Below are positions 1-9,184 of a stretch of 46,631 bases of DNA, one piece after another. Below the pieces are notes generated by a model. That model searched no databases and was not told the DNA's origin. It saw nothing but the letters and a program-made list of their open reading frames with translations. This DNA is from Marisimplicoccus sp964437815 (GTDB lineage: Bacteria; Bacteroidota; Bacteroidia; Flavobacteriales; Flavobacteriaceae). The first letter of the stretch is position 1. Each line of letters starts with the position of its first letter. The DNA is taken from contig CAYTIE010000007.1 in the NCBI GenBank assembly GCA_964437815.1, positions 1 to 46,631 of the forward strand, read 5' to 3'. The translations under genes were made by a program, and so were the position numbers.

Positions 1-2043
1 CATTATTTCAAAACTTATCTTGGAGATATGGTTATTAGCTCAACATCAGATATAATTGTAGAAAATATAATTAGAAACTATAATTCAGGCAAAAGAGGAA
101 TTAATAACCCTAACTTCTATGATGTGATTTTATCTTCCAATAGAAATGAGCCTATTAATATTTTGATAGATTCTGGATTAGATGGGTTTTCAAAAGAATA
201 CTTTAGGTCAATTGAATTTTACCCTTTAATCAATACCTCATGGAAAAGTTATGACTTATCTAAATCAAATAATGATATTAGACTAACAGGAATTACGAAA
301 ATTAATGATTCAATACAAAGCAAACTATCTATATTAAAAAATATAAATCCAAAATCATTAGAATCAGATAAATTAATTCCGAATACATTTAAATCCTTTT
401 TTAGTATTACAATTTCTGATAGCGATTTATTTTTGAAAAACTATCAAGACTATTTAACTCAAATAAATATAGCAGATAAGCCAACTATAATCGAGGACAT
501 TAAATTTATTGATGAAATAACTTTCCTACAAGATGAAGAAAAAGCTGTTATTCTTAATCTTGTTGATCTTGAATTAGTTGATAAACTTTCATTTTTAAAA
601 AGTAGTAATTATTCTAATAAAATATTCAATCTAGAGGTTCCTAAAGGTTTAAATGGTTTCTTCGGTTTATTTGACAAAAACTTAAACTTACAATTTGGTA
701 TGTTAATAGATACATTCATTGTGTTAAGTAGTTCAAAAAATCAATTAAAAAAAATATTAACAAGTTTTGAAAATCAAAGAACTCTTATTAACGATATATA
801 CTACCAAAAAAATAGAGAGAATTCACTAAATAAATTGTCTTTTTTATGGTTAGCAAATACAAAGAAGATTAAAGAAGATGAAATTTTTAATAATTCGTTA
901 AGTAAAAAGTTAGACACTAAACTTTACCCATTTATAAGTTTTGAAGGTATAGTAGATAAAAAATTATCATTACTTAATTTTTATATTGGTAAAGCTGAAA
1001 CAAGAGAATCATCTGGAAATATATATAATGAATTGATTGTGTCTAATACCAGTAAAATAACATTATCACCAAAATGGTTAAAAAATCACAGGAATAATCA
1101 ATATGACTTTGCTTATCAAGATTCTGAAAACTATCTATACCTCTACTCAAATAAAGGTGATTTGTTTTGGAAAAAAAAGCTTTCAAGTCAAATTATCGGT
1201 GAAATTCAACAAGTAGATTTATATAAAAATGGTAGATTACAAATGGCATTTAGAACTTCTGATAAATTTTTTATAATCGATAGAAATGGAAGTGTAGTTA
1301 AACCTTTTGAAATTGCAATCAAAAAATCAAATTACGTTAATGCTATATCAATTTTTGATTATGAGAATGACAAGAACTATAGGTTTTTAATTTCTCAAGA
1401 TAACTTTATGAAAATGTATGACAGCAAAGGAAAAGATGTCTCTGGATTTAATCCAGAAAAATTAAATTCAGAAATATTAAAACCTCCTGTTCATATAAGA
1501 ATAAAAGGGAGAGACTATATTGTTGTACAATTAAAAAATGGTGAATTAAAAATCTTGAATAGAAGAGGAAAAGACAGAATATCTGTAAAGAAAAAAATTG
1601 ATTTTAGCAATAATAACTTCTTCTCATTTATGGATTTATTTACAACTACTGATATAAACGGAGATCTAATTCAAATTGACATCAATGGGAATATAGTAAA
1701 AAACAATTATAATCTAGAAAACAATAACACTATAGAAGTTAAAATGGGAAACATATTGATTCATTCTGGAAATTCAATGAGTATAAATGGAAAAATTATT
1801 AGTCTTCCTTTGGGCAGATATACAAAACCTAAATTATTTAATTATAAAGATTTACTATATATATCAATTACAGATGAAAAAGAAAGTAAAATCTATCTAT
1901 ATAATAAAAAGGGAGATCTGGTTAATGGCTTTCCTCTTAAAGGAATTAATATTGTTGATATTACTGATGCTGATAATGATGGTAAGATTGAATTAATTTC
2001 TCAACTTGATGAAAATTCAGTTATTTCTTATGAGATTAACTAA
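1..2043 (+). CDS. Large protein of unknown function with C-terminal beta-propeller-like repeats (5' end outside window)
   Basis: The reading frame is open from base 1, so the gene begins upstream and the Met at 28 is internal. About 680 residues are visible. The first half is a mixed alpha/beta region rich in Asn, Lys and Ser; its segments of the type 'FIVLSSSKNQLKKIL' recall DUF3352-like proteins. The second half (from about residue 350) has repeated short strands with turns such as 'NKGDLFWKKK', 'NRRGKDR' and 'NKKGDLVNGFPL', ending in 'DITDADNDGKIELI', an FG-GAP/VCBS-like calcium-loop pattern, so a beta-propeller is likely. A signal peptide cannot be checked because the N-terminus is missing. 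An envelope location is inference from the fold. The last 8 bases overlap the convergent lipB. Function unknown. Confidence 0.8.
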   Translation, partial: HYFKTYLGDMVISSTSDIIVENIIRNYNSGKRGINNPNFYDVILSSNRNEPINILIDSGLDGFSKEYFRSIEFYPLINTSWKSYDLSKSNNDIRLTGITKINDSIQSKLSILKNINPKSLESDKLIPNTFKSFFSITISDSDLFLKNYQDYLTQINIADKPTIIEDIKFIDEITFLQDEEKAVILNLVDLELVDKLSFLKSSNYSNKIFNLEVPKGLNGFFGLFDKNLNLQFGMLIDTFIVLSSSKNQLKKILTSFENQRTLINDIYYQKNRENSLNKLSFLWLANTKKIKEDEIFNNSLSKKLDTKLYPFISFEGIVDKKLSLLNFYIGKAETRESSGNIYNELIVSNTSKITLSPKWLKNHRNNQYDFAYQDSENYLYLYSNKGDLFWKKKLSSQIIGEIQQVDLYKNGRLQMAFRTSDKFFIIDRNGSVVKPFEIAIKKSNYVNAISIFDYENDKNYRFLISQDNFMKMYDSKGKDVSGFNPEKLNSEILKPPVHIRIKGRDYIVVQLKNGELKILNRRGKDRISVKKKIDFSNNNFFSFMDLFTTTDINGDLIQIDINGNIVKNNYNLENNNTIEVKMGNILIHSGNSMSINGKIISLPLGRYTKPKLFNYKDLLYISITDEKESKIYLYNKKGDLVNGFPLKGINIVDITDADNDGKIELISQLDENSVISYEIN

Positions 2044-2743
2044 TATGAGATAATTCCGCATTAAATAATCTAGCAAAATTTTCATAGATTTTTTGCTTAA
2101 CTATTTCAGTTGTTATTTTTTTATTTAAAGTCTCTTTTAAAGAAGTAACACCTTTGTCGGAAATTCCACAGGGAACTATATAATCAAAATATTTTAGATC
2201 TGTATTAACATTTAAAGCAAACCCATGCATTGTAACCCACCTACTCGCTTTTATTCCAAAAGCACATATTTTCTTATCCAACTTTGATTTATCCTTGACC
2301 CAAACACCTGTTTCACCATTTATTCTATATCCATTAAGTCCATAAAAACCTATAGTTGAAATTATAACTTCTTCAAGAGTTCTAAGATATTGACCTATAT
2401 CAGTAAAAAAATTATCCAGATCAAGGATTGGATAACCAACTATTTGACCTGAACCATGAAAAGTTATGTCTCCACCTCTATTAATTTTTTTGAATTCAAT
2501 TTTTTTTGATTTCAGTTGTTTTTCATCTAATAGAAGATTTGAGTTATCTCCACTTTTACCAATTGTATATATAGGTTTATGCTCAACAATTAGAAGATAA
2601 TTCTCTGTTTTAATCTTTTTTTTTAAAGTTCTATTTTTAATTTTTTGGGAAATAATATTGTCAAATATTAGTTTTTGATGTTCCCAACTACTATCATAGG
2701 ATAAAACTCCAAGATCTTTAACAAGTATTTTATTATTTTTCAT
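2036..2743 (-). CDS. lipB: Octanoyl-[acyl carrier protein]:protein N-octanoyltransferase LipB
   Basis: Transfers octanoyl groups from octanoyl-ACP to lipoyl domains, the first step of lipoate synthesis, in the cytoplasm. 235 residues, normal for the family. The LipB signature RGGDITFHGSGQ is at residues 89-100, the catalytic Cys is in 'PCGISDKG' (C192), and the partner Lys is in 'KKICAFGIK' (about K159), followed by 'MHGFALNVN'. The ATG start sits 8 bases downstream of a TATATTTG element read on the minus strand, so the mRNA leader would be very short. The gene is divergent from lysS and overlaps the upstream convergent gene by 8 bases at its 3' end. Confidence 0.96.
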   Translation of the reverse strand: MKNNKILVKDLGVLSYDSSWEHQKLIFDNIISQKIKNRTLKKKIKTENYLLIVEHKPIYTIGKSGDNSNLLLDEKQLKSKKIEFKKINRGGDITFHGSGQIVGYPILDLDNFFTDIGQYLRTLEEVIISTIGFYGLNGYRINGETGVWVKDKSKLDKKICAFGIKASRWVTMHGFALNVNTDLKYFDYIVPCGISDKGVTSLKETLNKKITTEIVKQKIYENFARLFNAELSHIS

Positions 2744-2751
2744 AAATATTT

Positions 2752-2759
2752 CAAATATA
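2752..2759 (-). promoter_or_regulatory. Predicted -7 element of the lipB promoter
   Basis: Read on the minus strand the sequence is TATATTTG, a match to the Bacteroidota -7 consensus TAnnTTTG. It ends 8 bases before the lipB ATG, implying a near-leaderless transcript. No convincing -33 TTG was found. Confidence 0.5.
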
Positions 2760-2793
2760 GAAATTTAGACTTCAATGATAATCTTAATAAACT

Positions 2794-2801
2794 TATCTTT
2801 G
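2794..2801 (+). promoter_or_regulatory. Predicted -7 element of the lysS promoter
   Basis: TATCTTTG matches TAnnTTTG and ends 13 bases before the TTG start codon of lysS. The expected transcription start is close to 2808, giving a leader of only a few bases. No clear -33 element is visible. Confidence 0.55.
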
Positions 2802-2814
2802 TAAAAAAAATATT

Positions 2815-4506
2815 TTGAAACTTTCAGAGCAGGAAAAAATTAGAAGGGAAAAATTAGCTGAATTAATCAAACTTGGAGTTAATCCTTATCCAGCTAGCCT
2901 TTATCCTGTTGATCATCTATCTGAAGAAATTAAATCTAAATTTTCTGAAAATAAAAAAGTCATTATAGCTGGAAGAATAATGTCTCGAAGAATCCAAGGC
3001 AATGCATCATTTGCTGAAATTCTTGATAGTAAAGGGAAAATTCAAGTTTATTTTAATAGAGATGAAATATGTAAAGGTGAGAATAAAGATAAATATAACA
3101 TTATATATAAAAAGCTTCTTGATATAGGAGATATCATTGGTATAAAAGGAGAGCTTTTTACTACAAAAGTAGGTGAGAAAACAGTTTTAGTTAAAGATTT
3201 TACCTTATTAAATAAATCTTTACGCCCTTTACCTCTTCCAAAAGAAGATTCAGATGGAAAAACATATGATGAGTTTAGTGATACTGAACAAAGATACAGA
3301 CAAAGATATGTTGATTTGATTGTAAATCCACATGTTAAAGAAACCTTCATAAAAAGAACTAAAATTATTAATCTTATAAGAGATTTTCTTAATAATAAAG
3401 GATATCTTGAAGTTGAAACACCAATTTTACAAACACTTCCTGGTGGAGCTAATGCAAGACCTTTTATTACTCACCATAATACTTTAGACATTCCTCTTTA
3501 CTTAAGAATTGCTGATGAGCTTTTCCTAAAAAGATTAATTGTTGGAGGTTATGATGCTGTTTATGAATTTTCCAAAGATTTTAGAAATGAGGGTATGGAT
3601 AAAAATCATAACCCTGAGTTCACAATGCTTGAGCTTTATGTTGCTTATAAAGATTATTTCTGGATGATGGAATTAACAGAATCACTCTTAGAGAAAGTAT
3701 CCATAGAGTTAAATGGAAATTCATCAATTAATTTTGATTCTAAAAAAATTAACTTCAAAAAACCTTTTAAGCGAATTTCAATATTTGATGCTATTAAAAA
3801 ATATACCGGTTATGATATTTCAAATATGCAAGAAAATGAGCTTAGAGATCTCTGTAAAAAAATGGATATTGAAACAACTGACCAAATGGGTGAAGGGAAA
3901 TTAATTGATGCAATATTTGGCAACAAATGTGAAAAAGAAATTATTAATCCAACATTCATTACTGACTATCCTAAATCAATGAGCCCTTTAACTAAAGAGC
4001 ATAGAGATAACCCAAATCTAACAGAAAGATTTGAATTAATAATAAATGGTATGGAGATAGCAAACGCTTATTCTGAACTAAATGATCCAATTGATCAGTT
4101 AAACAGGTTTGAGGAGCAACTAAAACTAAGTGAAAAAGGCGATGAAGAAGCAATGTTTATTGATAAAGATTTTATAAGATCTCTTGAGTATGGAATGCCT
4201 CCAACGTCTGGTATTGGTATTGGTATTGACAGGTTAATTATGCTTCTGACAGAAAATACATCTATACAAGAAGTATTATTCTTCCCTCAGATGAAACCTG
4301 AGAATTCTAATACAAATATCTCTGAAGAATCTTCTATGATTCTAAATGTTGTAAAAAATAATAAGGAATTGAATATAGATGATTTAAAAAGCAATTTTGA
4401 TTTTTCAAACAAAAAATGGGATAAATCCATTAAAGAACTTAGAGAAAAAGGTTTAATCACAATTATTGAGAATAAAAAAAATCAAATATTAGTCAAGCTG
4501 ACTTAA
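2815..4506 (+). CDS. lysS: Lysyl-tRNA synthetase, class II
   Basis: Charges tRNA-Lys with lysine. 563 residues, longer than the roughly 500 of E. coli LysS. The order is an N-terminal OB-fold anticodon-binding domain ('VIIAGRIMSRRIQGNASFAEI'-like strands, residues 48-110), then the class II core with motif 2 ('FRNEGMDKNHNPEFTMLE', about residue 256) and motif 3 ('GIGIGIDRL', about residue 466). The last 60 residues form an extra alpha-helical, winged-helix-like tail. The start is TTG at 2815, because the protein then begins MKLSEQEKIRREKLAEL as is usual for flavobacterial LysS, and no in-frame ATG is near. The 3' end overlaps the convergent muramidase gene by 18 bases. Confidence 0.97.
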   Translation: MKLSEQEKIRREKLAELIKLGVNPYPASLYPVDHLSEEIKSKFSENKKVIIAGRIMSRRIQGNASFAEILDSKGKIQVYFNRDEICKGENKDKYNIIYKKLLDIGDIIGIKGELFTTKVGEKTVLVKDFTLLNKSLRPLPLPKEDSDGKTYDEFSDTEQRYRQRYVDLIVNPHVKETFIKRTKIINLIRDFLNNKGYLEVETPILQTLPGGANARPFITHHNTLDIPLYLRIADELFLKRLIVGGYDAVYEFSKDFRNEGMDKNHNPEFTMLELYVAYKDYFWMMELTESLLEKVSIELNGNSSINFDSKKINFKKPFKRISIFDAIKKYTGYDISNMQENELRDLCKKMDIETTDQMGEGKLIDAIFGNKCEKEIINPTFITDYPKSMSPLTKEHRDNPNLTERFELIINGMEIANAYSELNDPIDQLNRFEEQLKLSEKGDEEAMFIDKDFIRSLEYGMPPTSGIGIGIDRLIMLLTENTSIQEVLFFPQMKPENSNTNISEESSMILNVVKNNKELNIDDLKSNFDFSNKKWDKSIKELREKGLITIIENKKNQILVKLT

Positions 4507-5037
4507 ACTAAATCTTTCAATAAGGCTAATTAACTTTTTTGAATACTCTGGGTCTGTTGCATATCCAGCTTTTTTTAATCCCTCTGCCCATGATTTATAA
4601 TCTTTACTGTTTAGATCAAATAAAAATCTATATCTATCTCTGTTGACTAAGAAAAGAGAATGATCTTTATATGATTTTACAGGATTCCTGTATGATCTAA
4701 AACACTCATTCTCTTCATCATCATCATGAAAAATTTTTTTTCCTTTCCAGTCTTTATGACATTTTATTCCAAAATGGTTATTCCCCTTTTTGGCTAAAGT
4801 TGCTTCACCATAACCTGATTCAAGTATTCCTTGAGCCATTGTAATACTTGCAGGAATTTTATATACTTTCATCTGTTTCCTTGCTATTGGAGCATATAAC
4901 TTTATATATCTCTTTATTTTTTGTTCTACAGTAATATTATTATTTGATTGATTTAGCCTATTTATTGTTCCACAAGAGAATGTTAGAAGAGAAAGAAGTA
5001 ATAAAGAAAAAATTTTTATAAATTTGTTTTTAACCAT
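4489..5037 (-). CDS. GH73-type N-acetylglucosaminidase/muramidase lipoprotein
   Basis: Predicted peptidoglycan hydrolase. 182 residues. A lipoprotein signal peptide (residues 1-22, lipobox 'LTFSC', Cys22) places it in the periplasm or outer membrane. The catalytic region starts at 'ASITMAQGILESGYGEA' with the expected catalytic Glu73, followed by 'NNHFGIKC' and a C-terminal 'KSWAEGLKKAGYATDPEYSKKL', which is the FlgJ/GH73 pattern. Many flavobacterial relatives carry a C-terminal LysM domain; this one ends directly after the catalytic domain. It is divergent from the DUF4136 gene with only 12 bases between the two ATGs. The 3' end overlaps lysS by 18 bases. Confidence 0.88.
   Translation of the reverse strand: MVKNKFIKIFSLLLLSLLTFSCGTINRLNQSNNNITVEQKIKRYIKLYAPIARKQMKVYKIPASITMAQGILESGYGEATLAKKGNNHFGIKCHKDWKGKKIFHDDDEENECFRSYRNPVKSYKDHSLFLVNRDRYRFLFDLNSKDYKSWAEGLKKAGYATDPEYSKKLISLIERFSLSQLD
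5019..5026 (+). promoter_or_regulatory. Predicted promoter of the DUF4136 gene, inside the muramidase coding region
   Basis: TAAATTTG matches the -7 consensus TAnnTTTG, with the expected start near 5033 and the DUF4136 ATG at 5050. It lies over the antisense strand of the muramidase signal-peptide codons because the two divergent genes are only 12 bases apart. Confidence 0.4.
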
Positions 5038-5049
5038 TTAAACTAAGTT

Positions 5050-5580
5050 ATGCTTAAATTAAATAAACTAAAAATATTTTTTTTCACAATATTTCTAGTT
5101 TTTCAATCTTGTGGAGTCTATGTTCAATCAGATTATGATAGAGATGTAGATTTTTCTGAATATAATACATTTGCATTTTATAAACCTGATATTGATAAAG
5201 TAAACATTTCTGATTTAGATAAGAAAAGAATACTTAAGTACATTGATTTAGGCCTAAAACAAAAGGGTTTAACCAGATCTGACAATCCTGACGTTATTGT
5301 AACTATTGAAACTCTATCTAGACAAAGGGTTTATCTAAGAAATAATTTAGCTTACGGATATTATCCTCCGTTTTGGGGATATTATAATCATCCAAGTAGC
5401 TCAGTCACTTCAAACACCCAAGGGACTTTATTTATAAATATAATTGATGCTAAAAACAATCAATTAGTATGGCAAGGAAGAGGAGTTGGGATTATAAATG
5501 AATTTAGAGAAGACAGAGATGAAATGATTGGTGATTTTGTGAATAAAATTTTTGAAGAGTACCCCCCTAAATCTGATTAA
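5050..5580 (+). CDS. DUF4136 family lipoprotein
   Basis: 176 residues. A lipoprotein signal peptide with lipobox 'FQSCG' (Cys21) is followed by a single DUF4136-like domain: 'YDRDVDFSEYNTFAFYKPD' near the N-terminus, 'DNPDVIVTIETLSRQR' in the middle, a Tyr/Pro-rich loop 'YGYYPPFWGYYNHP', and 'GTLFINIIDAKNNQLVWQG' towards the end. This order (FSxYKTFAW-like start, 'G.L.IDL.D..t..lvWrG' end) is typical for the family. No biochemical function is established for it. Divergent from the muramidase, and its 3' end overlaps alaS by 14 bases on the opposite strand. Confidence 0.87.
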   Translation: MLKLNKLKIFFFTIFLVFQSCGVYVQSDYDRDVDFSEYNTFAFYKPDIDKVNISDLDKKRILKYIDLGLKQKGLTRSDNPDVIVTIETLSRQRVYLRNNLAYGYYPPFWGYYNHPSSSVTSNTQGTLFINIIDAKNNQLVWQGRGVGIINEFREDRDEMIGDFVNKIFEEYPPKSD

Positions 5581-8140
5581 TTATTTTTTCCGATTGAGAT
5601 AGTACAGATTCAATTCCATCTATGTTTTTTCCTCCAGCAGTTGCAAAGAATGGCTGCCCCCCTCCATTACCATCAATTAATGGAGATAACTTTTTAACAA
5701 TTTCTGATGCATCTAATTGTTTTTCTTCAACTATATCTTTTGATATAAAACAAGAAATAAAAACCTTTTCCTTAGTCTTAGAAAGAACAATCATAAATAG
5801 ATTATCGATTTGATCAGATAAAGTAAAACATAGATCTTTAATTGACTTTAAATCTAAATCTAATTCACTTAAAAAAATATTAACTCCGTTGACTAAACGA
5901 ATATTTTTAATTATATCCTTTTTTATAGATTGAACCTTAATTTTATTAAGTGACTCACTCTCTTTTTTAAGAAGCCTATTTGCTTCATTAGTTGCTACCT
6001 TTTCTTTAATAACTTTTTGCTTAATATTTTCAGCCAATATCTTTTCAGAAGAACTTGTAGCTAAAATTCTTCTTATTCCAAATGCTTGTGAACCTTCAGA
6101 AATAATTTTAAAACCCCCAATATCTTTTGTGTTTTTTACATGAGTTCCACCACATAATTCATAAGAATCATTGAATCTTACAGTCCTTACTTTTTCTCCA
6201 TATTTTTCTGAGAATAGTCCAACAGCTCCATTCTTTATAACTTCTTTGTAATCTGCAGCCCTATCTTCTACTAGATCTATACTTTCATCGATTAGATTAT
6301 TAACATAATCTTCAACTTTATTAATTTCCTGAGTAGTTAATTTTGATTGATGAGAAAAGTCAAACCTAAATGACTCCTCTGATATCATTGAGCCCTTTTG
6401 CTCAACATGATTACCTAGTATTTCTTTCAAAGCTAAATGGAGAAGATGAGTTGAAGTATGATGTGATTCAATTTGAGATCTCCTTTCTTTATCTATAACA
6501 CCTTTATAGCTTGAATTTTGATTATTTGGCATATTATGAGTTACATGAATTATATCATCATTTTCTTTAATTGTATCTGTTATTTTAATAATATCTTTTG
6601 ATTTAGACTCAATAAATCCAGTATCGCCAACCTGACCTCCTGATTCAGCATAAAACGGGGTATTATCAAAAACTAAATGAAAATTTATTCCATTTTCTGT
6701 CTCAACTTTTCTATATCTTATCAGATTCATTTTACTCTCTAATTGATCATAACCAACAAATTTAGATTTACCATTTTCATCTATATTATTCCAATTATGA
6801 TATTTCAATTTAGTTTTTGATTTAGATCTTTCTTTCTGTTTTTTCATATTTTCTTCAAATCCATTAATATCAATTTCAAATCCACTCTCAGCAGCAATTA
6901 AAGATGTTAAATCAATAGGAAATCCATAGGTATCATATAATTTAAAGGCATCTTGCCCTTGTATAGTTTTGTTATTAGAACTTTTAATTAAATTATTTAG
7001 TAATATTATCCCTTGATCTAAAGTTTTCAAAAAAGCTGATTCTTCATCTTTTATTACAGTCTCTATTATTTTATTTTCATCAACGATCTTTGGATAGGTA
7101 TTTTGCAAATCTTTTGCGACTTTTGAGACTAATTTGTGTATAAATGGAGATTTGATATTTAAATAGGTATAGCCAAATCTTATCGCTCTTCTTAATATTC
7201 GTCTAATTACATAACCTGAACCTATATTACTTGGATATTGTCCATCTGAAATAGATATAATAACAGCTCTAACGTGGTCTGAGATTACTCTAATTGCTTT
7301 ATCAACTTTATCATCTTTTAAGTATTTTAACCCTGAAATCCTTTCAATCTCAGAAATTAACGATTCAAAAATATCTGTATCATATGTAGATTTTTTATTT
7401 TGAAGAACCATACAAAGTCTTTCAAGCCCCATACCAGTATCAATATATTTTTTAGCAAGCTTTTTTAGTGAACCATCTTTCAATCGATTATATTGAATAA
7501 AAACAAGGTTCCATATTTCAATTATATGTGGATGATCTTTATTTATTAAGTCTCTAGCATCTGTTTTGTTTTTTTCATCATTTGATCTAATATCAATATG
7601 AATTTCAGAGCATGGTCCACATGGTCCATAATCTCCCATCTCCCAAAAATTATATTTTTTATCACAATAAATTATTTTTTCTTCCGGAAAAAATTTCTTC
7701 CAATAATTATATGTTTCATCATCTGCTGGAATATTATCATCTTTAGATCCTTTAAAAACAGTAACATATAGGTCTTCTTTGTCAATTTTATATTGATCAA
7801 TCAATAATTCAATTGACCAATCAATAATCTCTTGTTTAAAGTAATCTCCAAAGCTCCAATTACCCAACATCTCAAAAAAGGTATGATGATATGTATCTAT
7901 TCCAACTTCTTCAAGGTCATTATGTTTACCTGAAACTCTTAGGCATTTTTGAGAATTCACAATTCTTAAGTCATTGGGTTCTTGAATACCTAAAAAAATA
8001 TTTTTAAACTGATTCATCCCAGCATTTGTAAACATTAGATTCTCATCATAATTGTTTAAAATAGATGCTGATGGTAATTGTTTATGACCTTTTGTTTTAA
8101 AAAAATCGATAAATTTTTGTCTAACTTGAGATGATTTCAT
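5567..8140 (-). CDS. alaS: Alanyl-tRNA synthetase
   Basis: Charges tRNA-Ala and edits mischarged Ser/Gly. 857 residues, the normal bacterial length. The class II catalytic core is N-terminal ('FTNAGMNQFKNIFLG', 'FFEMLGNWSFGDYF', 'GMGLERLCMVLQ'). The editing domain carries the zinc-site motif 'HHTSTHLLH' (about residues 558-566) and 'CGGTHVKNT' (about residue 661). The C-terminal C-Ala/DHHA1 part ends with 'GNGGGQPFFATAGGKN'. All catalytic landmarks are present. The gene is divergent from the M23 peptidase gene and no clear TAnnTTTG element was found for it. The 3' end overlaps the DUF4136 gene by 14 bases. Confidence 0.98.
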   Translation of the reverse strand: MKSSQVRQKFIDFFKTKGHKQLPSASILNNYDENLMFTNAGMNQFKNIFLGIQEPNDLRIVNSQKCLRVSGKHNDLEEVGIDTYHHTFFEMLGNWSFGDYFKQEIIDWSIELLIDQYKIDKEDLYVTVFKGSKDDNIPADDETYNYWKKFFPEEKIIYCDKKYNFWEMGDYGPCGPCSEIHIDIRSNDEKNKTDARDLINKDHPHIIEIWNLVFIQYNRLKDGSLKKLAKKYIDTGMGLERLCMVLQNKKSTYDTDIFESLISEIERISGLKYLKDDKVDKAIRVISDHVRAVIISISDGQYPSNIGSGYVIRRILRRAIRFGYTYLNIKSPFIHKLVSKVAKDLQNTYPKIVDENKIIETVIKDEESAFLKTLDQGIILLNNLIKSSNNKTIQGQDAFKLYDTYGFPIDLTSLIAAESGFEIDINGFEENMKKQKERSKSKTKLKYHNWNNIDENGKSKFVGYDQLESKMNLIRYRKVETENGINFHLVFDNTPFYAESGGQVGDTGFIESKSKDIIKITDTIKENDDIIHVTHNMPNNQNSSYKGVIDKERRSQIESHHTSTHLLHLALKEILGNHVEQKGSMISEESFRFDFSHQSKLTTQEINKVEDYVNNLIDESIDLVEDRAADYKEVIKNGAVGLFSEKYGEKVRTVRFNDSYELCGGTHVKNTKDIGGFKIISEGSQAFGIRRILATSSSEKILAENIKQKVIKEKVATNEANRLLKKESESLNKIKVQSIKKDIIKNIRLVNGVNIFLSELDLDLKSIKDLCFTLSDQIDNLFMIVLSKTKEKVFISCFISKDIVEEKQLDASEIVKKLSPLIDGNGGGQPFFATAGGKNIDGIESVLSQSEKIINQI

Positions 8141-8146
8141 TTTTTT

Positions 8147-8154
8147 TATATTTG
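8147..8154 (+). promoter_or_regulatory. Predicted -7 element for the M23 peptidase-MerR unit
   Basis: TATATTTG matches TAnnTTTG in the 62-base divergent spacer between alaS and the peptidase gene. Transcription would begin near 8161, leaving a leader of about 40 bases. Confidence 0.45.
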
Positions 8155-8202
8155 TATATAAAAACTGGTATAATCCATTAGAAAATTACAACAAATTGGC
8201 CT

Positions 8203-9180
8203 ATGTCCAAAACTAAATATTATTTTGATAAAGATAACCTAGAGTTTATTCCAATAAAAAGAACTAATCTTAACAAATTATATAATCTAATTTTGTTCTT
8301 AATAAGTTCAATAATTTTTGCTGGTTTTATTACTGTATTACTATTAAATACTGAATTTATTAATACTCCTCAAGAATTAATCCAATCCAGAGAAATCAAG
8401 AATTATGAACTTCAAATGAAAGTTCTTAATAAAAAACTAGAGCAAGTTGAATCAACTTTAGCTAATATTGAAAAAAGGGATAATAATCTTTATAGAGTGT
8501 ATTTTGAGGCTAGTCCAATTCCGCCAGAACAAAGAAGGATGGGATTTGGAGGTATAAATAGATATGATTATTTAAATGGCTATGAAAATTCTGATTTAAT
8601 TATTAATACAACAAAAAGAATTGATATTCTTACAAAAGAACTTGTAATTCAATCTAAATCATTAGATGAGATTGAGCTTCTTGCAAAAAATAATGAGTCA
8701 CTTCTCTCATCTATTCCTACTATTCAGCCAATTAGCAACTCTGATTTAAAAAGAATGGCTTCTGGATTTGGGTGGAGAACAGATCCTTTTACTAAAAAAA
8801 GAAAAAGACACTGGGGTATGGACTTTTCAGCAGAAAGAGGTTCGCCAATATATGCTACTGGTGATGGAAAAATATCTAGAGCTGATAATAGGGCTGCTGG
8901 TTTTGGAAATCATGTTAGAATTGACCATGGTTTTGGTTATGTAAGTATTTATGCTCATATGGATAATATTTCTGTTAGAAGAGGGAATAGAGTTAAAAGA
9001 GGGGATATTATTGGATATGTTGGAAGTTCTGGGCGTTCAGTAGCACCTCACCTTCATTATGAAATATCAAAAGATGGTAAAAAAATCGACCCTATTAATT
9101 TCTACCATGGGAATCTTTCACCATCAGAATATGAAAATCTTATAAATCAAGCTTCACAGGAGAACCAATCTCTTGACTAG
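8203..9180 (+). CDS. M23 family metallopeptidase, membrane-anchored
   Basis: Predicted zinc endopeptidase acting on peptidoglycan cross-bridges. 325 residues. One N-terminal membrane helix (about 27-49) is followed by a coiled coil (about 65-90, 'KVLNKKLEQVESTLANIEKRD') and the C-terminal LytM/M23 domain. The zinc and catalytic residues are visible: H203 and D207 in 'HWGMDFS', 'IYAHMDN', and H283/H285 in 'APHLHYEI'. It lacks none of the expected ligands, so it is probably active rather than an EnvC-like activator. The neighbouring alaS and MerR genes are a common flavobacterial arrangement. The downstream merR starts 4 bases after the stop, so the two are likely co-transcribed. Confidence 0.94.
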   Translation: MSKTKYYFDKDNLEFIPIKRTNLNKLYNLILFLISSIIFAGFITVLLLNTEFINTPQELIQSREIKNYELQMKVLNKKLEQVESTLANIEKRDNNLYRVYFEASPIPPEQRRMGFGGINRYDYLNGYENSDLIINTTKRIDILTKELVIQSKSLDEIELLAKNNESLLSSIPTIQPISNSDLKRMASGFGWRTDPFTKKRKRHWGMDFSAERGSPIYATGDGKISRADNRAAGFGNHVRIDHGFGYVSIYAHMDNISVRRGNRVKRGDIIGYVGSSGRSVAPHLHYEISKDGKKIDPINFYHGNLSPSEYENLINQASQENQSLD

Positions 9181-9184
9181 AGTT

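Noticed and set aside
3048..3350. A 100-codon minus strand frame inside lysS
   Set aside because: Antisense to the conserved LysS core, with low-complexity Ser/Leu/Phe composition and no promoter; a coding shadow.
8185..8202. ACAAATTGGC before the M23 peptidase as another copy of the miaB/groES element
   Set aside because: It shares ten bases with the miaB element, but lacks the TGNCA half sites (AACAA and TGGCC instead).
9173..9184. TTG start for the MerR gene
   Set aside because: It would overlap the M23 gene and add four residues not usual in relatives; ATG at 9185 is adequate. The same reasoning applies to TTG codons just before nagB, topA and era.
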